Source: Bifidobacteriaceae bacterium
GTDB taxonomy: Bacteria; Actinomycetota; Actinomycetes; Actinomycetales; WQXJ01
NCBI GenBank assembly: GCA_031267825.1
Contig: JAIRYJ010000023.1
Location: forward strand, 1-64,000
DNA: 64,000 nucleotides
Direction: 5' to 3'
Below are positions 44,964-55,478 of this stretch, in pieces. Numbering within the stretch: the stretch's first letter is position 1; every line of letters starts with the position of its first letter. The notes under the pieces were generated by a model that was given only the letters and a program-made list of their open reading frames with translations, did no database searches and was not told the DNA's origin. A program made the translations under genes and the position numbers.

Positions 44964-45075
44964 GAGGTAACTCCTTTAGTAGGTGGGTCTTACTTGAGCC
45001 CACGTCCGGGCCGAGTCTAGGGCAGATGACGAACTGGCGCACCTCTCCACCCGGACTTAGCCCAGGATGCCGGTG

Positions 45076-45101
45076 AAAAAGCGGCCGCATCACCGGCCGC
45101 T
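45076..45101 (-). terminator. Intrinsic terminator between ruvB and yajC
   Basis: On the minus strand AGCGGCCG, six-base loop, CGGCCGCT is followed by TTTT. An alternative overlapping stem (GCCGGTGA with TCACCGGC) is possible in the same place. It would stop transcripts from the ruv operon before yajC. Confidence 0.8.
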
Positions 45102-45170
45102 CCAACTACTAGCGGCAGGCCAGACTGAGTTTACCCGGCCAAGCCCGGGTTTGGTGTCGAGCGGGCCAGA

Positions 45171-46226
45171 TCAGGCCAGCAGCGGCACGCCGAGATGCTG
45201 ATAGGCCGCGGCCGTCGCCGTCCGGCCCCGCGGAGTGCGCGAAATCAGGCCCTCACGCAGCAAGAACGGTTCCATCACCGTCTCGATCGTATCGGCCTCC
45301 TCACCAACCGCGGCCGCCAAAGTGGACAAACCCACCGGTTGGCCTAGGAACCGGTTCACCAGCACATCAAGAATCGCCCGGTCTAACCGGTCCAACCCGC
45401 GAGCATCAACCTGGTAGATCTCTAAAGCACCAAGCGTCGCGGTCATGTCCGCCACACCAGCGCCACGCACTTGAGCCCAATCACGCACCCGGCGCAGCAA
45501 ACGGTTAGCGATCCTGGGCGTGCCGCGTGACCTGACCGCCAATTCGGCCGCCGCATCCGAATGAACCTCAAGATCAAGCAAAGCGGCCGAACGGATCACA
45601 ACACGTTCCAGTTCAGCCGGGCCGTAATAGTCAAGCTGCCCGGTGAAACCGAACCGGTCACGCAGCGGGGCCGGCAGCAGGCCGGCCCGGGTGGTCGCCC
45701 CAACCACAGTGAAAGGCGGCAAACTGAGCGGCACGGCATTAGCCCCTGGGCCTTTACCAACCACCACATCAACCCGGAAATCCTCCATCGCCAGATAAAG
45801 CATCTCCTCAACTGGGCGGGCCAGACGGTGAATCTCATCAATGAACAAGACCTCACCCTCCTCCAAAGAGGTCAACACAGCCGCCAAATCACCAGCGTGC
45901 TGGATAGCTGGACCGGAGGTGACACGCATCGGCACACCCAGTTCAGAGGCGATGATCATTGACAAGGTGGTCTTACCTAGCCCTGGTGGGCCAGACAACA
46001 AGACGTGATCAGGTGGAGTGGCGCGAGCCTTGGCCGCGTCCAACACCAGTTTGAGCTGTTCACGCACCACCGGCTGGCCAATGAATTCGCCCAGGTTCTT
46101 CGGCCGTAAAGCGGCCTCAATCGCCCGTTCAGTTCCGGAAGCACCAGGAGCCAAAGCCTGGCGGGCCAAAACTCCAACAGTCATATCATCCATGGCGTCA
46201 TCAGGCATCAAACTGGCAGGATTCAA
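45171..46226 (-). CDS. ruvB: Holliday junction DNA helicase RuvB
   Basis: The motor ATPase of branch migration, 351 residues. Walker A is [15 protein letters not shown], Walker [13 protein letters not shown], sensor [19 protein letters not shown], and the C-terminal winged helix ends near [15 protein letters not shown]. The N terminus includes [15 protein letters not shown]. It overlaps ruvA by four bases. Confidence 0.97.
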   Translation of the reverse strand: MNPASLMPDDAMDDMTVGVLARQALAPGASGTERAIEAALRPKNLGEFIGQPVVREQLKLVLDAAKARATPPDHVLLSGPPGLGKTTLSMIIASELGVPMRVTSGPAIQHAGDLAAVLTSLEEGEVLFIDEIHRLARPVEEMLYLAMEDFRVDVVVGKGPGANAVPLSLPPFTVVGATTRAGLLPAPLRDRFGFTGQLDYYGPAELERVVIRSAALLDLEVHSDAAAELAVRSRGTPRIANRLLRRVRDWAQVRGAGVADMTATLGALEIYQVDARGLDRLDRAILDVLVNRFLGQPVGLSTLAAAVGEEADTIETVMEPFLLREGLISRTPRGRTATAAAYQHLGVPLLA

Positions 46227-46840
46227 CGCCGCCCGCCTAACCGGGCCAAACTGGCCCGAAGCAACCCAGCCACGTCCGCTGGGGCATCCGGGGCTGACTG
46301 AACCTGGGCGACGGCATCGGCCGCTTGTGCCGCGGGCCAGCCCAAACCCTCAAGCGCCGCCTGAACCTGACTACCCATCTCGTCACTAACCGACCCCGGC
46401 AAACCAGAACCAGAACCAGCCGAACCCGGATGGCTGACAAAGCCAGACAACTTGCCGCTGAGCGACAAGATCAGCTTCTGAGCTGATTTGCGGCCAATCC
46501 CAGGAACCTTCGACAAAGCCGCGACATCTTCTGTGGCGACCGCTTTGACCAGCCCATCAGCTCCCAAAGTAGAGATCAACGCCAAAGCCAGACGCGGCCC
46601 CACCCCACTGACCGACTGGGCGGTTGTGAACACCTCACGTTCAGCCGAATTGGCGAAACCGTACAAAGTCAACGAATCTTCCCGCACCACCAAATGGGTC
46701 AGCAGATTACCTTCCTCACCTTGACGGAGCTGGTCACGGGCCGTCGGCGAAAGAATCACAGCCATACCAACACCAGCGCATTCGATCACCGCGTTATGAG
46801 CTGTCAGGCTGACAACCAAGCCGCGCAACGAGGCGATCAC
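46223..46840 (-). CDS. ruvA: Holliday junction DNA helicase RuvA
   Basis: The 205-residue junction-binding tetramer subunit. It opens [13 protein letters not shown], as other RuvA proteins do, so the GTG at 46840 is chosen; this codon overlaps the ruvC stop as GTGA. The helix-hairpin-helix pair is [14 protein letters not shown] and [14 protein letters not shown] Gly/Ser linker precedes the RuvB-binding domain III at the C terminus. A TTG at 46852 would add four residues. Confidence 0.95.
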   Translation of the reverse strand: MIASLRGLVVSLTAHNAVIECAGVGMAVILSPTARDQLRQGEEGNLLTHLVVREDSLTLYGFANSAEREVFTTAQSVSGVGPRLALALISTLGADGLVKAVATEDVAALSKVPGIGRKSAQKLILSLSGKLSGFVSHPGSAGSGSGLPGSVSDEMGSQVQAALEGLGWPAAQAADAVAQVQSAPDAPADVAGLLRASLARLGGRR

Positions 46841-47412
46841 ACTGTCACCCAACCTTGGCGGGCCCGTTTAGTGGCCGCCCGGGACGCCTCAACCCAAGCT
46901 TTTTGGGCTGGTGTGGCGGCCTCAGCCAGCGGACTGAGCGCCAACGGACGCCAAGCGTGGCAGATCGCCAAAGCCAAGGCGTCAGCCGCGTCAGCTGGGC
47001 GCGGTTTATCCTCAAGCCGCAATAACCGCATCACCATGCGGCTGACTTGTTCCTTACCGGCCCGGCCATCACCGGTCACAGCCGCCTTGACCTCAGTTGG
47101 TGTGTGCAAGGCGACCTCCACACCGCGCCTGGCGGCCTCAACCATGGCGACACCTGAAACCTGCATCGTGCCGGCCACAGTGTCAACGTCACGCCGCGCG
47201 AAAACCCGTTCAATGGCGACAGCGTCAGGCTGGTAAAGCTCAATCCACTGTCCGACCGCCTCAGCTATCTGAAGTAAACGCCGGTCAGTGGTCTGACCGG
47301 CCGGTGTGCTGGCGGTACGGTAAGCCACCAGGCGGACAGTACGTGAGCTAGACGCGTCGATCACCCCCAGACCGCAGCGGGTCAGACCCGGGTCCACGCC
47401 CATAACACGCAT
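46837..47412 (-). CDS. ruvC: Holliday junction resolvase RuvC
   Basis: The 191-residue endonuclease that cuts junctions in the RuvABC complex. The RNase-H fold carries the catalytic acids in VMGVDPGLTRCG, AIERVF and DAADALALAICHA. ATG 47412 is preferred over the adjacent TTG. It lies 12 bases past yebC and is coupled to ruvA. Confidence 0.95.
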   Translation of the reverse strand: MRVMGVDPGLTRCGLGVIDASSSRTVRLVAYRTASTPAGQTTDRRLLQIAEAVGQWIELYQPDAVAIERVFARRDVDTVAGTMQVSGVAMVEAARRGVEVALHTPTEVKAAVTGDGRAGKEQVSRMVMRLLRLEDKPRPADAADALALAICHAWRPLALSPLAEAATPAQKAWVEASRAATKRARQGWVTV

Positions 47413-47423
47413 CAAGCTGGAAC

Positions 47424-48182
47424 CTATTCGCCCATCGCCTGGGCGATCACATCATCTGGGGCGGTGAAATTGGTGTAGACGTTCTGGACGTCATCTGAGT
47501 CTTCCAGGGCGTCAATGACACGCATGATCCGTTTGACGCCGTCAACATCTAGCGGCACTTCAACTGAAGGCACGAACGATACTTCGGCCGAATCGTAGTC
47601 AATTCCGGCGGCTTGCAGGGCTTGACGTGTCGCTACCAGGTTTTCGGTGGCGGTGATGATCTCGAAGCCGCCATCCTCAACGTTGACTTCCTCTGGGTCG
47701 GCTTCCAGCACAGCGGTCAGGACGGCGTCCTCATCTAAACCAGCTACGGCTGGCACCACAATGACGCCTTTACGTGAGAACAGGTAAGCCACCGAGCCGG
47801 GGTTAGCCAAGCTTCCGCCGTTTCGGGTTAGGGCCAGACGGATGTCCGATGACGCCCGGTTGCGGTTGTCGGTTAGGGCTTCTACCAGCACAGCGATTCC
47901 GCCAGGGGCATAGCCTTCATAAATGATTGACTGGTAGTCGGCGCCGCCGCCTTCCGCCCCTGAGCCACGTTTAACGGCCCGGTCAATGTTTTCATTGGGA
48001 ACCGATGACTTTTTAGCTTTTTGAATCGCGTCATACAAGGTCGGGTTGGCCGCTGGGTCGCCACCGCCGGTGCGGGCGGCGACCTCAATATTCTTGATCA
48101 GTTTGGCGAACAGTTTGCCGCGTTTAGCGTCGATAGCGGCTTTCTTGTGTTTAGTGGTAGCCCACTTCGAATGACCTGACAT
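47424..48182 (-). CDS. YebC/PmpR-family regulatory protein
   Basis: A 252-residue TACO1/YebC family protein: [25 protein letters not shown] at the start, then [16 protein letters not shown] and [23 protein letters not shown]. Members act in translation of difficult peptides or as transcription regulators. AGGAGA lies before ATG 48182. Gene order yebC-ruvCAB is standard for Actinobacteria. Confidence 0.95.
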   Translation of the reverse strand: MSGHSKWATTKHKKAAIDAKRGKLFAKLIKNIEVAARTGGGDPAANPTLYDAIQKAKKSSVPNENIDRAVKRGSGAEGGGADYQSIIYEGYAPGGIAVLVEALTDNRNRASSDIRLALTRNGGSLANPGSVAYLFSRKGVIVVPAVAGLDEDAVLTAVLEADPEEVNVEDGGFEIITATENLVATRQALQAAGIDYDSAEVSFVPSVEVPLDVDGVKRIMRVIDALEDSDDVQNVYTNFTAPDDVIAQAMGE

Positions 48183-48400
48183 TAGCCCCTGCTTTCTCCT
48201 CCCGCATGCGCACGATGGCGTCTGAGGCATTCTACCGGCGGACACTCGCCGGTTTGGCTGAGGCGCACCGCCCTGGTCCGGTGTCAGTTAGGGCCAGGCC
48301 GGTTTGGGGCGTGGTTGGCGACTCGGCCGGGATACGGCCGGGGGCATGGCTGGTGGCTCCCGGCCGGAGGTATAGCTGGTGGCTCGCGGCCAAGGCGCGG

Positions 48401-49015
48401 CTAGAACTCGGCCGGAGGTTCTGGGCAGGCCGCTGGTGACGGCGGGTTTGCCTCTGGGGGCGGCGGTGGCGGCCCAGGCCGACCATCCGGCCAGGACTCT
48501 GGCGGGGCGTCATCTATGTCGCAAGTCAACGGTAAGGGGGCACGGCCCGCCAAATGAAAGAACCGCACCAGGCGGCGCGAACGCAACCGTCCAGTCAAGC
48601 CCACAGCTTCATTCAAGAAACGGCGAGCCAAACTGGCGCGGAACCAGACGCCAGCCAAGTCATCCAATAGACCAGCCACAGCCGGATCTTCCCGAGCTGA
48701 CTCCAGCCGCCGTCGGCCAGCTAAAGCCTCACGCACCACGGCCGACAACTCTGAATGTTCCTGACCTGGTGGTGCGGCCGTCAAAGCCGCCCGGGCCGCC
48801 CGCTCAACAACAGCCGATTCGCTCTGATCCCACAAGCCGGTGCGGGCCAAAACTAGGCAAACCGAAGCCCGGCGGGTGAGTTGCAGTTCAAGTGCAGCCT
48901 GGGCCCGGTCAATCCGGCGGTGCAGACGGTCAAGCCGACTGGCACCAAACCAGACCGCCACCACAACAGCCGCCGCCACCGCCACAGCGATCAGTAAAAT
49001 CCCAGTCCAATCCAC
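48401..49015 (-). CDS. LemA-like membrane protein
   Basis: A 204-residue protein with one N-terminal helix (ILLIAVAVAAAVVVAVWFGA) then helical, charged sequence, RRIDRAQAALELQLTRRAS, and the conserved end SLARRFLNEAVGLTGRLRSRRLVRFFHLAG. This is the uncharacterised LemA-like protein often found beside pimA in Actinobacteria. A Pro-rich tail ends it. It starts four bases after pimA stops. Downstream there are 218 bases before yebC, where many relatives carry pdxS and pdxT; they are absent here. Confidence 0.75.
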   Translation of the reverse strand: MDWTGILLIAVAVAAAVVVAVWFGASRLDRLHRRIDRAQAALELQLTRRASVCLVLARTGLWDQSESAVVERAARAALTAAPPGQEHSELSAVVREALAGRRRLESAREDPAVAGLLDDLAGVWFRASLARRFLNEAVGLTGRLRSRRLVRFFHLAGRAPLPLTCDIDDAPPESWPDGRPGPPPPPPEANPPSPAACPEPPAEF

Positions 49016-49019
49016 CGTT

Positions 49020-50126
49020 TCAGACCCCGGCGATAGTTTCGTAAACAGCCAAGATTTGCTCAGTCACAACTGACCAGTCATAGCGCCGGACAGCCTGTTG
49101 GGCCCGGTCAATTTGGCTGGCGGTGGCAGCGGTTTCAGTCAACGTCTTTTCAACCGCCCGCGCCAAAGCCAACCCGTCACCAACAGCGAACAAGCGACCC
49201 AATTCGCCTTGATCCAAAACACGAGCGAAAGCCGGTAAGTCTGAGGCGACAACCGGAGCACCGGACGCCATCGCCTCAACTAGGACTATGCCAAAAGATT
49301 CACCACCCAATTGGGGTGCCACATAAACCGAACAACTGCGCAGCAAGGCGGCTTTGTCGTCGTCAGAGATCGCGCCAGCAAGTTCCACAGCGCCAGCCTC
49401 CGGCCCAAGACGGCTAATCATCTCCTCAGCTGAACCAGAACCAGCCACCACTAGGCGTAGCCCGGGGAACAACTCCAGCAGTCGGCGCAACGCCGCCAGC
49501 ATCACAGTCAATCCTTTGCGCGGCTCATCGAGGCGGCCCAAGAAAGCCACCACCGGCCGGCTTGGACTGCCCCGCCACTGAGCGGCCTGTGGCGCTAAAG
49601 CGAACCGGTCCACCGAAACCCCATTCGGGATGATGACCGCGTCTAAACCCAAATGATCCATCACCGTACGCCGGGCGTCCTCGCTCACCGCGATAGCCCC
49701 AGACAGTTTCTCCAAAGCTGATCTGACCAGCGGATAAGCCACCCTAAGGGCCCGCGAGGCGGTTTGCGATGAATGGAAAGTCGCAACCGCCGGGCATTGA
49801 GCGTAAATCAGCGCCAAACCACCAAGCGAAGGGGTGATCGGCTCATGAATATGCAACAAGTCAAAGTTGCCTTCAATCAGCCAGCGTCTGGCGCGATGAG
49901 CTGTCAACGGGCCAAAGTTGACCCGCGCGACCGACCCGTTATACCTGATCGGTAACGCCCGCCCAGCCGGCCTGACATAAGACGGCAAAGGCGTGTCGTC
50001 ATCAGCTGGGGCCAGCACCGACACTTGATGACCTTGAGCTAGCAGCTCTTCAGCTAAATCACGAACATGGAACTGGACGCCACCAGGCACATCAAACGAG
50101 TACGGGCAAACAAGGCCGATCCGCAT
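49020..50126 (-). CDS. pimA: Phosphatidylinositol alpha-mannosyltransferase
   Basis: A 368-residue GT4 glycosyltransferase that adds the first mannose from GDP-Man to phosphatidylinositol. The N-terminal domain opens RIGLVCPYSFDVPGGVQFHV, the C-terminal donor domain has FLGRLDEPRKGLTVMLAAL and the GGESFGIVLVEAMASGAPVVASD signature. It is cytoplasmic and membrane-associated. The next genes upstream make and acylate its lipid substrate. Confidence 0.92.
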   Translation of the reverse strand: MRIGLVCPYSFDVPGGVQFHVRDLAEELLAQGHQVSVLAPADDDTPLPSYVRPAGRALPIRYNGSVARVNFGPLTAHRARRWLIEGNFDLLHIHEPITPSLGGLALIYAQCPAVATFHSSQTASRALRVAYPLVRSALEKLSGAIAVSEDARRTVMDHLGLDAVIIPNGVSVDRFALAPQAAQWRGSPSRPVVAFLGRLDEPRKGLTVMLAALRRLLELFPGLRLVVAGSGSAEEMISRLGPEAGAVELAGAISDDDKAALLRSCSVYVAPQLGGESFGIVLVEAMASGAPVVASDLPAFARVLDQGELGRLFAVGDGLALARAVEKTLTETAATASQIDRAQQAVRRYDWSVVTEQILAVYETIAGV

Positions 50127-50129
50127 CGG

Positions 50130-51029
50130 TCAAGCCCCTGCCAGCCGTTGGCGTTTGGCTGGATCCAGATCAGCCACGAACACTTTCTGCAGCATGTGCC
50201 AATCGGCCGGATGTAACCGGATCTGTTCCTCTAAGACACTGACCCAGGCTTGAGTCATGATCTGGATCCGCTCAGCCCTAGAGGACGCCTCAGGCACAGC
50301 GATCACCTCACCGAAATGAAGAACATAGCCTGGCCCGTCACGCCACATGGCGATCGGCGCCAAAGGACGTTCAACCGCTAGGGCCAGCGCCGCCGGGCCA
50401 GCCGCCACCAAGGCGGGTTCACCGAAGAACGTCACCTCAACGCCGCTGCGTCCCAGGTCACGCTCAGCCAGCAGCGGAGCCAGCCAACGATCAGTTGACC
50501 GGACAGCCGCCAACAGCTCCGGGAAAGCGGGTTTCCCTTTCTCAAGCGGGATGATGCGCAAGCCAAGGGCTTGACGCATGGCCAGAAACTCCTGGAAAGC
50601 TTCCTCCGGTTTGAGCCGTTCAGCCACCGTGATGACAGGTTCGAGGTGTCGGCAAGCCCAAGCCCCGGCCAGGTCCCAGTTGCCCATGTGGGCTAAAGCG
50701 CCGACCGCTTGCCTGGCTTGGCCGAAGGCCCGGTCAGCGGCGTCCGCGCCGTCGAGCCGCACCATCTGGTCAATCCGACCACCAGACCAAGTCGGCAGTT
50801 GGAAAGCTTCACAGTAATAACGCAGATAGCGCCGCATTGACTGGCGTGACAAGCGACGCAAGCTGGTCCGGCTGGAATCGCTGACCACCCGACGCAAATT
50901 TGCTTCCAATTGACGCACGCCTTTTCCGCGAACCAGCCAGACGGCATCGGCCACTAAATCAAACAACCACCGCGCCAACGGAGCGGGAATCTTCGGGACA
51001 AGCTTCCAGGCCAGGGCGGTCGGGTTCAC
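50130..51029 (-). CDS. Phosphatidylinositol mannoside acyltransferase
   Basis: A 299-residue LPLAT acyltransferase of the HtrB/PatA type. The catalytic HX4D is HMGNWD at about residue 114, with LVAAGPAALAL and an RxxxP-like block. In mycobacteria PatA transfers palmitate to the mannose of PIM. Its place between pgsA and pimA supports the same role. It overlaps pgsA by four bases. Confidence 0.88.
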   Translation of the reverse strand: MNPTALAWKLVPKIPAPLARWLFDLVADAVWLVRGKGVRQLEANLRRVVSDSSRTSLRRLSRQSMRRYLRYYCEAFQLPTWSGGRIDQMVRLDGADAADRAFGQARQAVGALAHMGNWDLAGAWACRHLEPVITVAERLKPEEAFQEFLAMRQALGLRIIPLEKGKPAFPELLAAVRSTDRWLAPLLAERDLGRSGVEVTFFGEPALVAAGPAALALAVERPLAPIAMWRDGPGYVLHFGEVIAVPEASSRAERIQIMTQAWVSVLEEQIRLHPADWHMLQKVFVADLDPAKRQRLAGA

Positions 51030-51637
51030 TCGGCGGCCTCACGCCATTGACGGTGAACCGCGGCCGTCCGTTGACCAACCGTCACCAGCGAACCGACGGT
51101 GATCAGGCCGAGCCCGCCCGCCAGAACCCACCACGGCAGGCCAAACCCCGTCAAAAGGGCTGTCACCAGGGCAATCACCAGCCGGTCGGTGCGTTCAGCG
51201 ATCCCAACTGAGGCGTCGTAGCCTAAAGCTCCGGCCCGCGCCCGGGCGTAAGGTACCAGGCCAGCGGCGGCGATGGCGGCCGCACCAGCGATCACGCCCC
51301 AGGTTTCACCGAGCAAGGCCAAGTAGATCGTCAAGCCAAGCAGCATGGCGCCATCAGCTACCCGGTCAAGTGTCGAATCCAGGAAAGCACCCCACTTTGA
51401 CTCCATACCAGCCAGGCGCGCCATTGTTCCGTCAAGCGCGTCAGTGGTCGCGATCAGGCCCAGCACCACCGCCCCCGGCCACAAATAGCCCAGCGGGAAA
51501 AGCGTCAAAGCTGATCCAGCGAACGCTACGGTCCCCATGACGGTAACAACGTTGGGCCGGACATGGTGGCGCACTAAGAAAGCCGCCGGACGGCCGAACA
51601 CCTTCTGTTCCAAGCCTTTTGATCTGGCGCCTAGCAT
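51026..51637 (-). CDS. pgsA: CDP-alcohol phosphatidyltransferase (PI-phosphate synthase)
   Basis: A 203-residue membrane enzyme with the CDP-alcohol motif DxxDGxxARxxxxxxxxGxxxDxxxD, seen as DALDGTMARL then FLDSTLDRVAD. In this gene context it most likely condenses CDP-diacylglycerol with inositol 3-phosphate to make PI phosphate. About six helices. It overlaps the HIT gene by seven bases. Confidence 0.88.
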   Translation of the reverse strand: MLGARSKGLEQKVFGRPAAFLVRHHVRPNVVTVMGTVAFAGSALTLFPLGYLWPGAVVLGLIATTDALDGTMARLAGMESKWGAFLDSTLDRVADGAMLLGLTIYLALLGETWGVIAGAAAIAAAGLVPYARARAGALGYDASVGIAERTDRLVIALVTALLTGFGLPWWVLAGGLGLITVGSLVTVGQRTAAVHRQWREAAE

Positions 51638-52308
51638 GCTGTGTCCTCCCAGGCGGCGGCGATGGCGTCCCGCGTCTGACCGAGCAGTTCAGGTAAAGCC
51701 CGGGTCTGCCCGACGATCGGAAAGAAGTTGGAGTCCGCTTTCCAGCGCGGCACAACATGTTGATGCAGGTGTGCCGCGATACCGGCACCGGCCGCTGAGC
51801 CTTGGTTAATTCCCAAGTTGAAGCCGTGCGGCCCTCTAGCTTGGACGATGGCGCGCATCGCGTGTTGGGTGAACGTGACTAACTCGCAGGCTTCGGTCTG
51901 ATCTAGATCAGTCAGTAAAGGCACATGACGGTAAGGGCAGATCAGAAGGTGTCCCGGGTTGTACGGGAAAAGATTAAGGACGGCGTAAACATGTTGCCCG
52001 CGAGCCACGATCAGGGCTTCGCTGTCCGGTTTGGTTGGTCCGGTGCAGAACGGACAGGCGGCTGGTGTTCCATCGGCGGGCCTGGCCTCACCGCCAATGT
52101 AAGCCATCCGGTGTGGCACCCACAGGCGTTCAAACCCGTCCGGCTGGCCAGCCAAGGCGCTGGCTGGTTCGGCTGGCGGGTCAACCGACGGGCTGACGGG
52201 CGGCGCTGCGACTGGCCCGCCTAACGGCCCGGCCGGAAACCCGGCCGCCAACCCGTCAGACAGTTGGGCGGGCTGGTCAGCTGTCGACCCGGGCTCCTGG
52301 TCAGCCAT
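51631..52308 (-). CDS. HIT-domain (Ap4A phosphorylase-like) protein
   Basis: A 225-residue protein. The first 55 residues are Pro/Ala/Gly-rich and variable. Then [13 protein letters not shown], a CPFC motif, and the His-triad [10 protein letters not shown] near 184 follow. Such actinobacterial proteins split dinucleoside polyphosphates. It always sits next to thrS and pgsA in this group; it overlaps thrS by eight bases. Confidence 0.9.
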   Translation of the reverse strand: MADQEPGSTADQPAQLSDGLAAGFPAGPLGGPVAAPPVSPSVDPPAEPASALAGQPDGFERLWVPHRMAYIGGEARPADGTPAACPFCTGPTKPDSEALIVARGQHVYAVLNLFPYNPGHLLICPYRHVPLLTDLDQTEACELVTFTQHAMRAIVQARGPHGFNLGINQGSAAGAGIAAHLHQHVVPRWKADSNFFPIVGQTRALPELLGQTRDAIAAAWEDTAC

Positions 52309-54268
52309 TGTCGCGCCGCGCTATCACGTCAACAATCCGTTGGACAGCGGCCTCCACTGGTACGCCGTTGTCTTGCGAACCATCCCGCAACCGGAAAGAA
52401 ACCGCCCCTTGGGAGGCGTCATCCGCACCAGCGATCAACGTAAACGGAATCTTGTCAGTCACCGCCCGGCGGATCTTCTTACCGAACCGGTCATCGGAGG
52501 TGTCGAGTTCGGTCCGCACGCCATGACGTTTGAGTGTTCGCAGCACTTCATCTAGGTAAGGTTCGAATTCGTCAGATACTGGAATACCGCGTACCTGAAC
52601 TGGTGCCAGCCAAGCCGGAAAGGCACCAGCGTAATGCTCAGTCAAAATCGCGAAGAATCGCTCAATTGATCCGAACAATGCCCGGTGGATCATAACTGGG
52701 CGCTGACGTGAACCATCTGGTGCCGTGTATTCCAAACCAAACAATTGCGGCATGTTGAAATCTAACTGGATGGTGGACATCTGCCAAGTTCGCCCAATCG
52801 CGTCACGGGCTTGAACCGAAATCTTAGGCCCATAGAAGGCGGCGCCTCCTGGATCGTCACGCAATTCCAAACCAGAAGCTAAAGCGACTTCTTCCAGGGT
52901 GCGGGTCGATTCGCGCCAAACCTCCTCCGAACCGACTGATTTCTCCTTGTTCTGGGTTGAAAGCTCCAGATAGAAATCATTCAAACCGTAATCACTCAGC
53001 AAATCTAGAACAAAAGACAGCAGCGACGACAGCTCGTCACGTAACTGCTCTGGGGTGCAGTAGATGTGAGCGTCATCTTGAGTGAATGATCTGGCCCGGG
53101 TTAGGCCGTGAACCACACCAGATTTTTCATAACGGTAGACCGTACCAAACTCAAACAACCGGAGCGGCAGTTCGCGATATGACCGGCCGCGAGCCGCGTA
53201 AACCAAGTTATGCATCGGGCAGTTCATTGGCTTGAGATAGTAGTCCTGACCCTGGCGTGTGACATGACCGTCCGGGCCACGTTCCTCATCAACCCGCATA
53301 GGCGGATACATGGCGTCCTTGTACCATTCCAGATGGCCTGAAACCTCATAAAGGCGAGCTTTTGTAATATGTGGCGTGTAGACAAAGTCATAACCGGCCG
53401 CGATGTGCTGGCGGCGGGAATATTCTTCCATTTCTTGGCGTACAATGGCGCCCTTCGGATGGAAGACAGCCAAGCCAGAACCGATTTCTTCTGGGAAGGA
53501 GAATAAATCCAGTTCGGCTCCGAGTTTACGGTGGTCACGGCGTTCGGCCTCCGCCAGGCGGGCGGTGTAGTTTTTCAGGTCTTCCGGTGTTGCCCAGGTC
53601 GTGCCGTAGATGCGTTGCAATTGCGGGTTATGTTCGTTCCCCCGCCAATAGGCGGCGGCCGAACGCAGCAGTTTGAACGCGCCTTTCTTGATTAGTGTTG
53701 TGTTCGGCAAATGCGGGCCACGGCAAAGGTCCTTCCAGGCGACCACACCATCACGTCGGACGTTGTCATAAATGGTTAACTCACCGGCGCCGACTTCAAC
53801 TGAAGCACCTTCGGTGGCGACTGAATTACCTTTCAACCCGATCAGTTCAAGCTTGTACGGCTCACTAGCCAATTCTTGACGGGCTTCAGCTTCACTAACA
53901 ACCCGGCGGCGGAAGGTTTGGCCTTGCGCCGCCAGGCGGGTCATCACCTTTTCGAGCCGCTGTAATTGTTCCGGGGTGAATGGTTCCTCAACATCAAAGT
54001 CATAGTAGAAGCCATCACTGATGGGTGGCCCAATTCCGAGCCGGGCCTGGGGGTTTATTTCCTGGACAGCCTGGGCCAGCAGATGAGCCGCCGAGTGACG
54101 CAGGATCATCAGTCCGTCCGGTTCATCCAAGGTGACCGGTTCAACTGTGTCTTCAGGCTGGATTGAGCGGCTCAGATCGCGTAATTCACCGTTGACACGC
54201 ACTGCGACCACGTCTTTCCGGTCACTGAACAATTCAGCGCCCGTCTTGAGGGCCTCATCGTTGGACAC
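52301..54268 (-). CDS. thrS: Threonyl-tRNA synthetase
   Basis: A 655-residue class II synthetase. An N-terminal TGS domain and the editing domain with [14 protein letters not shown] come first. The catalytic core holds [37 protein letters not shown] and motif 3 [22 protein letters not shown], and an anticodon domain follows. It charges tRNA(Thr). It heads the PIM block on the minus strand. Confidence 0.97.
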   Translation of the reverse strand: MSNDEALKTGAELFSDRKDVVAVRVNGELRDLSRSIQPEDTVEPVTLDEPDGLMILRHSAAHLLAQAVQEINPQARLGIGPPISDGFYYDFDVEEPFTPEQLQRLEKVMTRLAAQGQTFRRRVVSEAEARQELASEPYKLELIGLKGNSVATEGASVEVGAGELTIYDNVRRDGVVAWKDLCRGPHLPNTTLIKKGAFKLLRSAAAYWRGNEHNPQLQRIYGTTWATPEDLKNYTARLAEAERRDHRKLGAELDLFSFPEEIGSGLAVFHPKGAIVRQEMEEYSRRQHIAAGYDFVYTPHITKARLYEVSGHLEWYKDAMYPPMRVDEERGPDGHVTRQGQDYYLKPMNCPMHNLVYAARGRSYRELPLRLFEFGTVYRYEKSGVVHGLTRARSFTQDDAHIYCTPEQLRDELSSLLSFVLDLLSDYGLNDFYLELSTQNKEKSVGSEEVWRESTRTLEEVALASGLELRDDPGGAAFYGPKISVQARDAIGRTWQMSTIQLDFNMPQLFGLEYTAPDGSRQRPVMIHRALFGSIERFFAILTEHYAGAFPAWLAPVQVRGIPVSDEFEPYLDEVLRTLKRHGVRTELDTSDDRFGKKIRRAVTDKIPFTLIAGADDASQGAVSFRLRDGSQDNGVPVEAAVQRIVDVIARRDNG

Positions 54269-54495
54269 CTGGTTTCACCTTCCCTGAGATTTGATCGGCC
54301 TGACTGAGCCTACCGTGCAGCACTCGCCGGTAATCGCTTTAGTTGCGCGATTCCCGCTGACGGGCCAGATCAGGTTCCGCCATATCCCTCCACCGGGTGA
54401 GACGGATCCAACGTCGCGGCCGGAAACCAACTCGGCGGTGGCGGCGGCGGACATTATTCAGGCTGACCGGGCCAGGCGGCGAAGCGCCAGGCCCG
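54269..54495. other. thrS leader region without a gene
   Basis: The 227 bases upstream of thrS contain no convincing gene. Read on the minus strand they include GAACCTGATCTGG (54369-54381), which matches the 3' half of TPP riboswitches, but the 5' half is missing, so no riboswitch is called. Confidence 0.35.
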
Positions 54496-55266
54496 TTAGG
54501 CGAGCGCTGTCAGTGAGGCGAAATGCTCGAGCGACTTAGCTGTTTCAACCGTCGGCCAGTACTCCAACCCGAAGAACCCGTCATAGTGGTTGGCCTTGAA
54601 CCAGGCCAGTTCAGCGGGCCAATCGGCCCGCCCCGAACCCGGTTCATGACGGCCTGGAGCATCCGCGATGTGGACGTGCCTAATCAGGTCAGTGTTGCCT
54701 TCAAGGCCGTGGCCGATCGGTTCCCCCATCGCCATGGCGTGGTAGCGGTCATAGATCAAAGCCACCGCTGGACTGCCAGTCCGGCGCAAAATGGTGACCG
54801 CCTCCGCCGTATCGGTCAGAAAATAACCCGGATGATCCACCTTGTCATTGAGTGGCTCAATCAGCAGAGTCACCCCAGCGTCTTCCACTATGGGCCCGGC
54901 CGCTTTCAAGGCCGCTACCACGGCGTCCCGCTGAACCGCCCGCTCCACCCCGGCCACAGTCTGGCCAACTTGGGTGATTAGTTGGTTAACCCCGAGCCAC
55001 TGAGCCTGGGCACAGGTCTCGCGCAAACCAGCCAAGAACACGTTATGACTGGCCGGATCAGTTAATTGGCCCCACGGTTCAACACAGAACCCGGCGATCT
55101 GGATAGTGCGGTCCTGAGCCGCGGCCGCGATCCCCGCCAGGTCCTTGTCACGCCAATTCCAAAACTCAACAGCGGGCAAACCGGCCGCCGCGGCGGCCCT
55201 CACCCGGTCAGCGAAATCGTCACCAGCCTCGTTAAACAAAACCTCAATACAAGCTGAGAGCTTCAA
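54496..55266 (-). CDS. Hydroxypyruvate isomerase-like TIM-barrel protein
   Basis: A 256-residue xylose-isomerase-like barrel. Family traits are CIEVLFNE at the start, LIEPLNDKVDHPGYFL and HVHIADAPGRHEPG, which hold metal-binding residues. Proteins of this type include Hyi and other sugar epimerases. AAAGGAGA precedes the ATG. The substrate is unknown; it lies between thrS and an IS remnant, divergent from the genes after it. Confidence 0.85.
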   Translation of the reverse strand: MKLSACIEVLFNEAGDDFADRVRAAAAAGLPAVEFWNWRDKDLAGIAAAAQDRTIQIAGFCVEPWGQLTDPASHNVFLAGLRETCAQAQWLGVNQLITQVGQTVAGVERAVQRDAVVAALKAAGPIVEDAGVTLLIEPLNDKVDHPGYFLTDTAEAVTILRRTGSPAVALIYDRYHAMAMGEPIGHGLEGNTDLIRHVHIADAPGRHEPGSGRADWPAELAWFKANHYDGFFGLEYWPTVETAKSLEHFASLTALA

Positions 55267-55388
55267 TCGTCTTCTCCTTTAGTGCCAGTCATGGCGCTGG
55301 CCGCCCCTGTCACTGATGCCACGGCCGCGTTATTCCAGGCCAGTCACCAACCGTAGCGCGACACCGGATCAGCCTCTAGATCCTGACC

Positions 55389-55478
55389 GAAGACAAAACC
55401 GAACACGAAACCCGCCGCCGCCTCAAACGCCACATCACCCGCCAGATCTACCGCCAACTAAGGCGAATCACAGCATGA
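55389..55478 (+). pseudogene. IS110-type transposase C-terminal remnant
   Basis: A 29-codon piece reading ETRRRLKRHITRQIYRQL resembles the conserved C-terminal helix of IS110-family transposases. An in-frame stop lies just upstream (55377) and no other part of the element is present. This fragment lies in the 377-base gap between the TIM-barrel gene and the small open frame at 55644; the remainder of that gap shows nothing. Confidence 0.4.

Noticed and set aside
54369-54381. GAACCTGATCTGG on the minus strand upstream of thrS, like the 3' half of a TPP riboswitch
   Set aside because: The CUGAGA-containing 5' half and the full CCAGCG closing stem are absent, and thrS is not a thiamine gene. 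A chance match or a ruin; a covariance-model search would decide.
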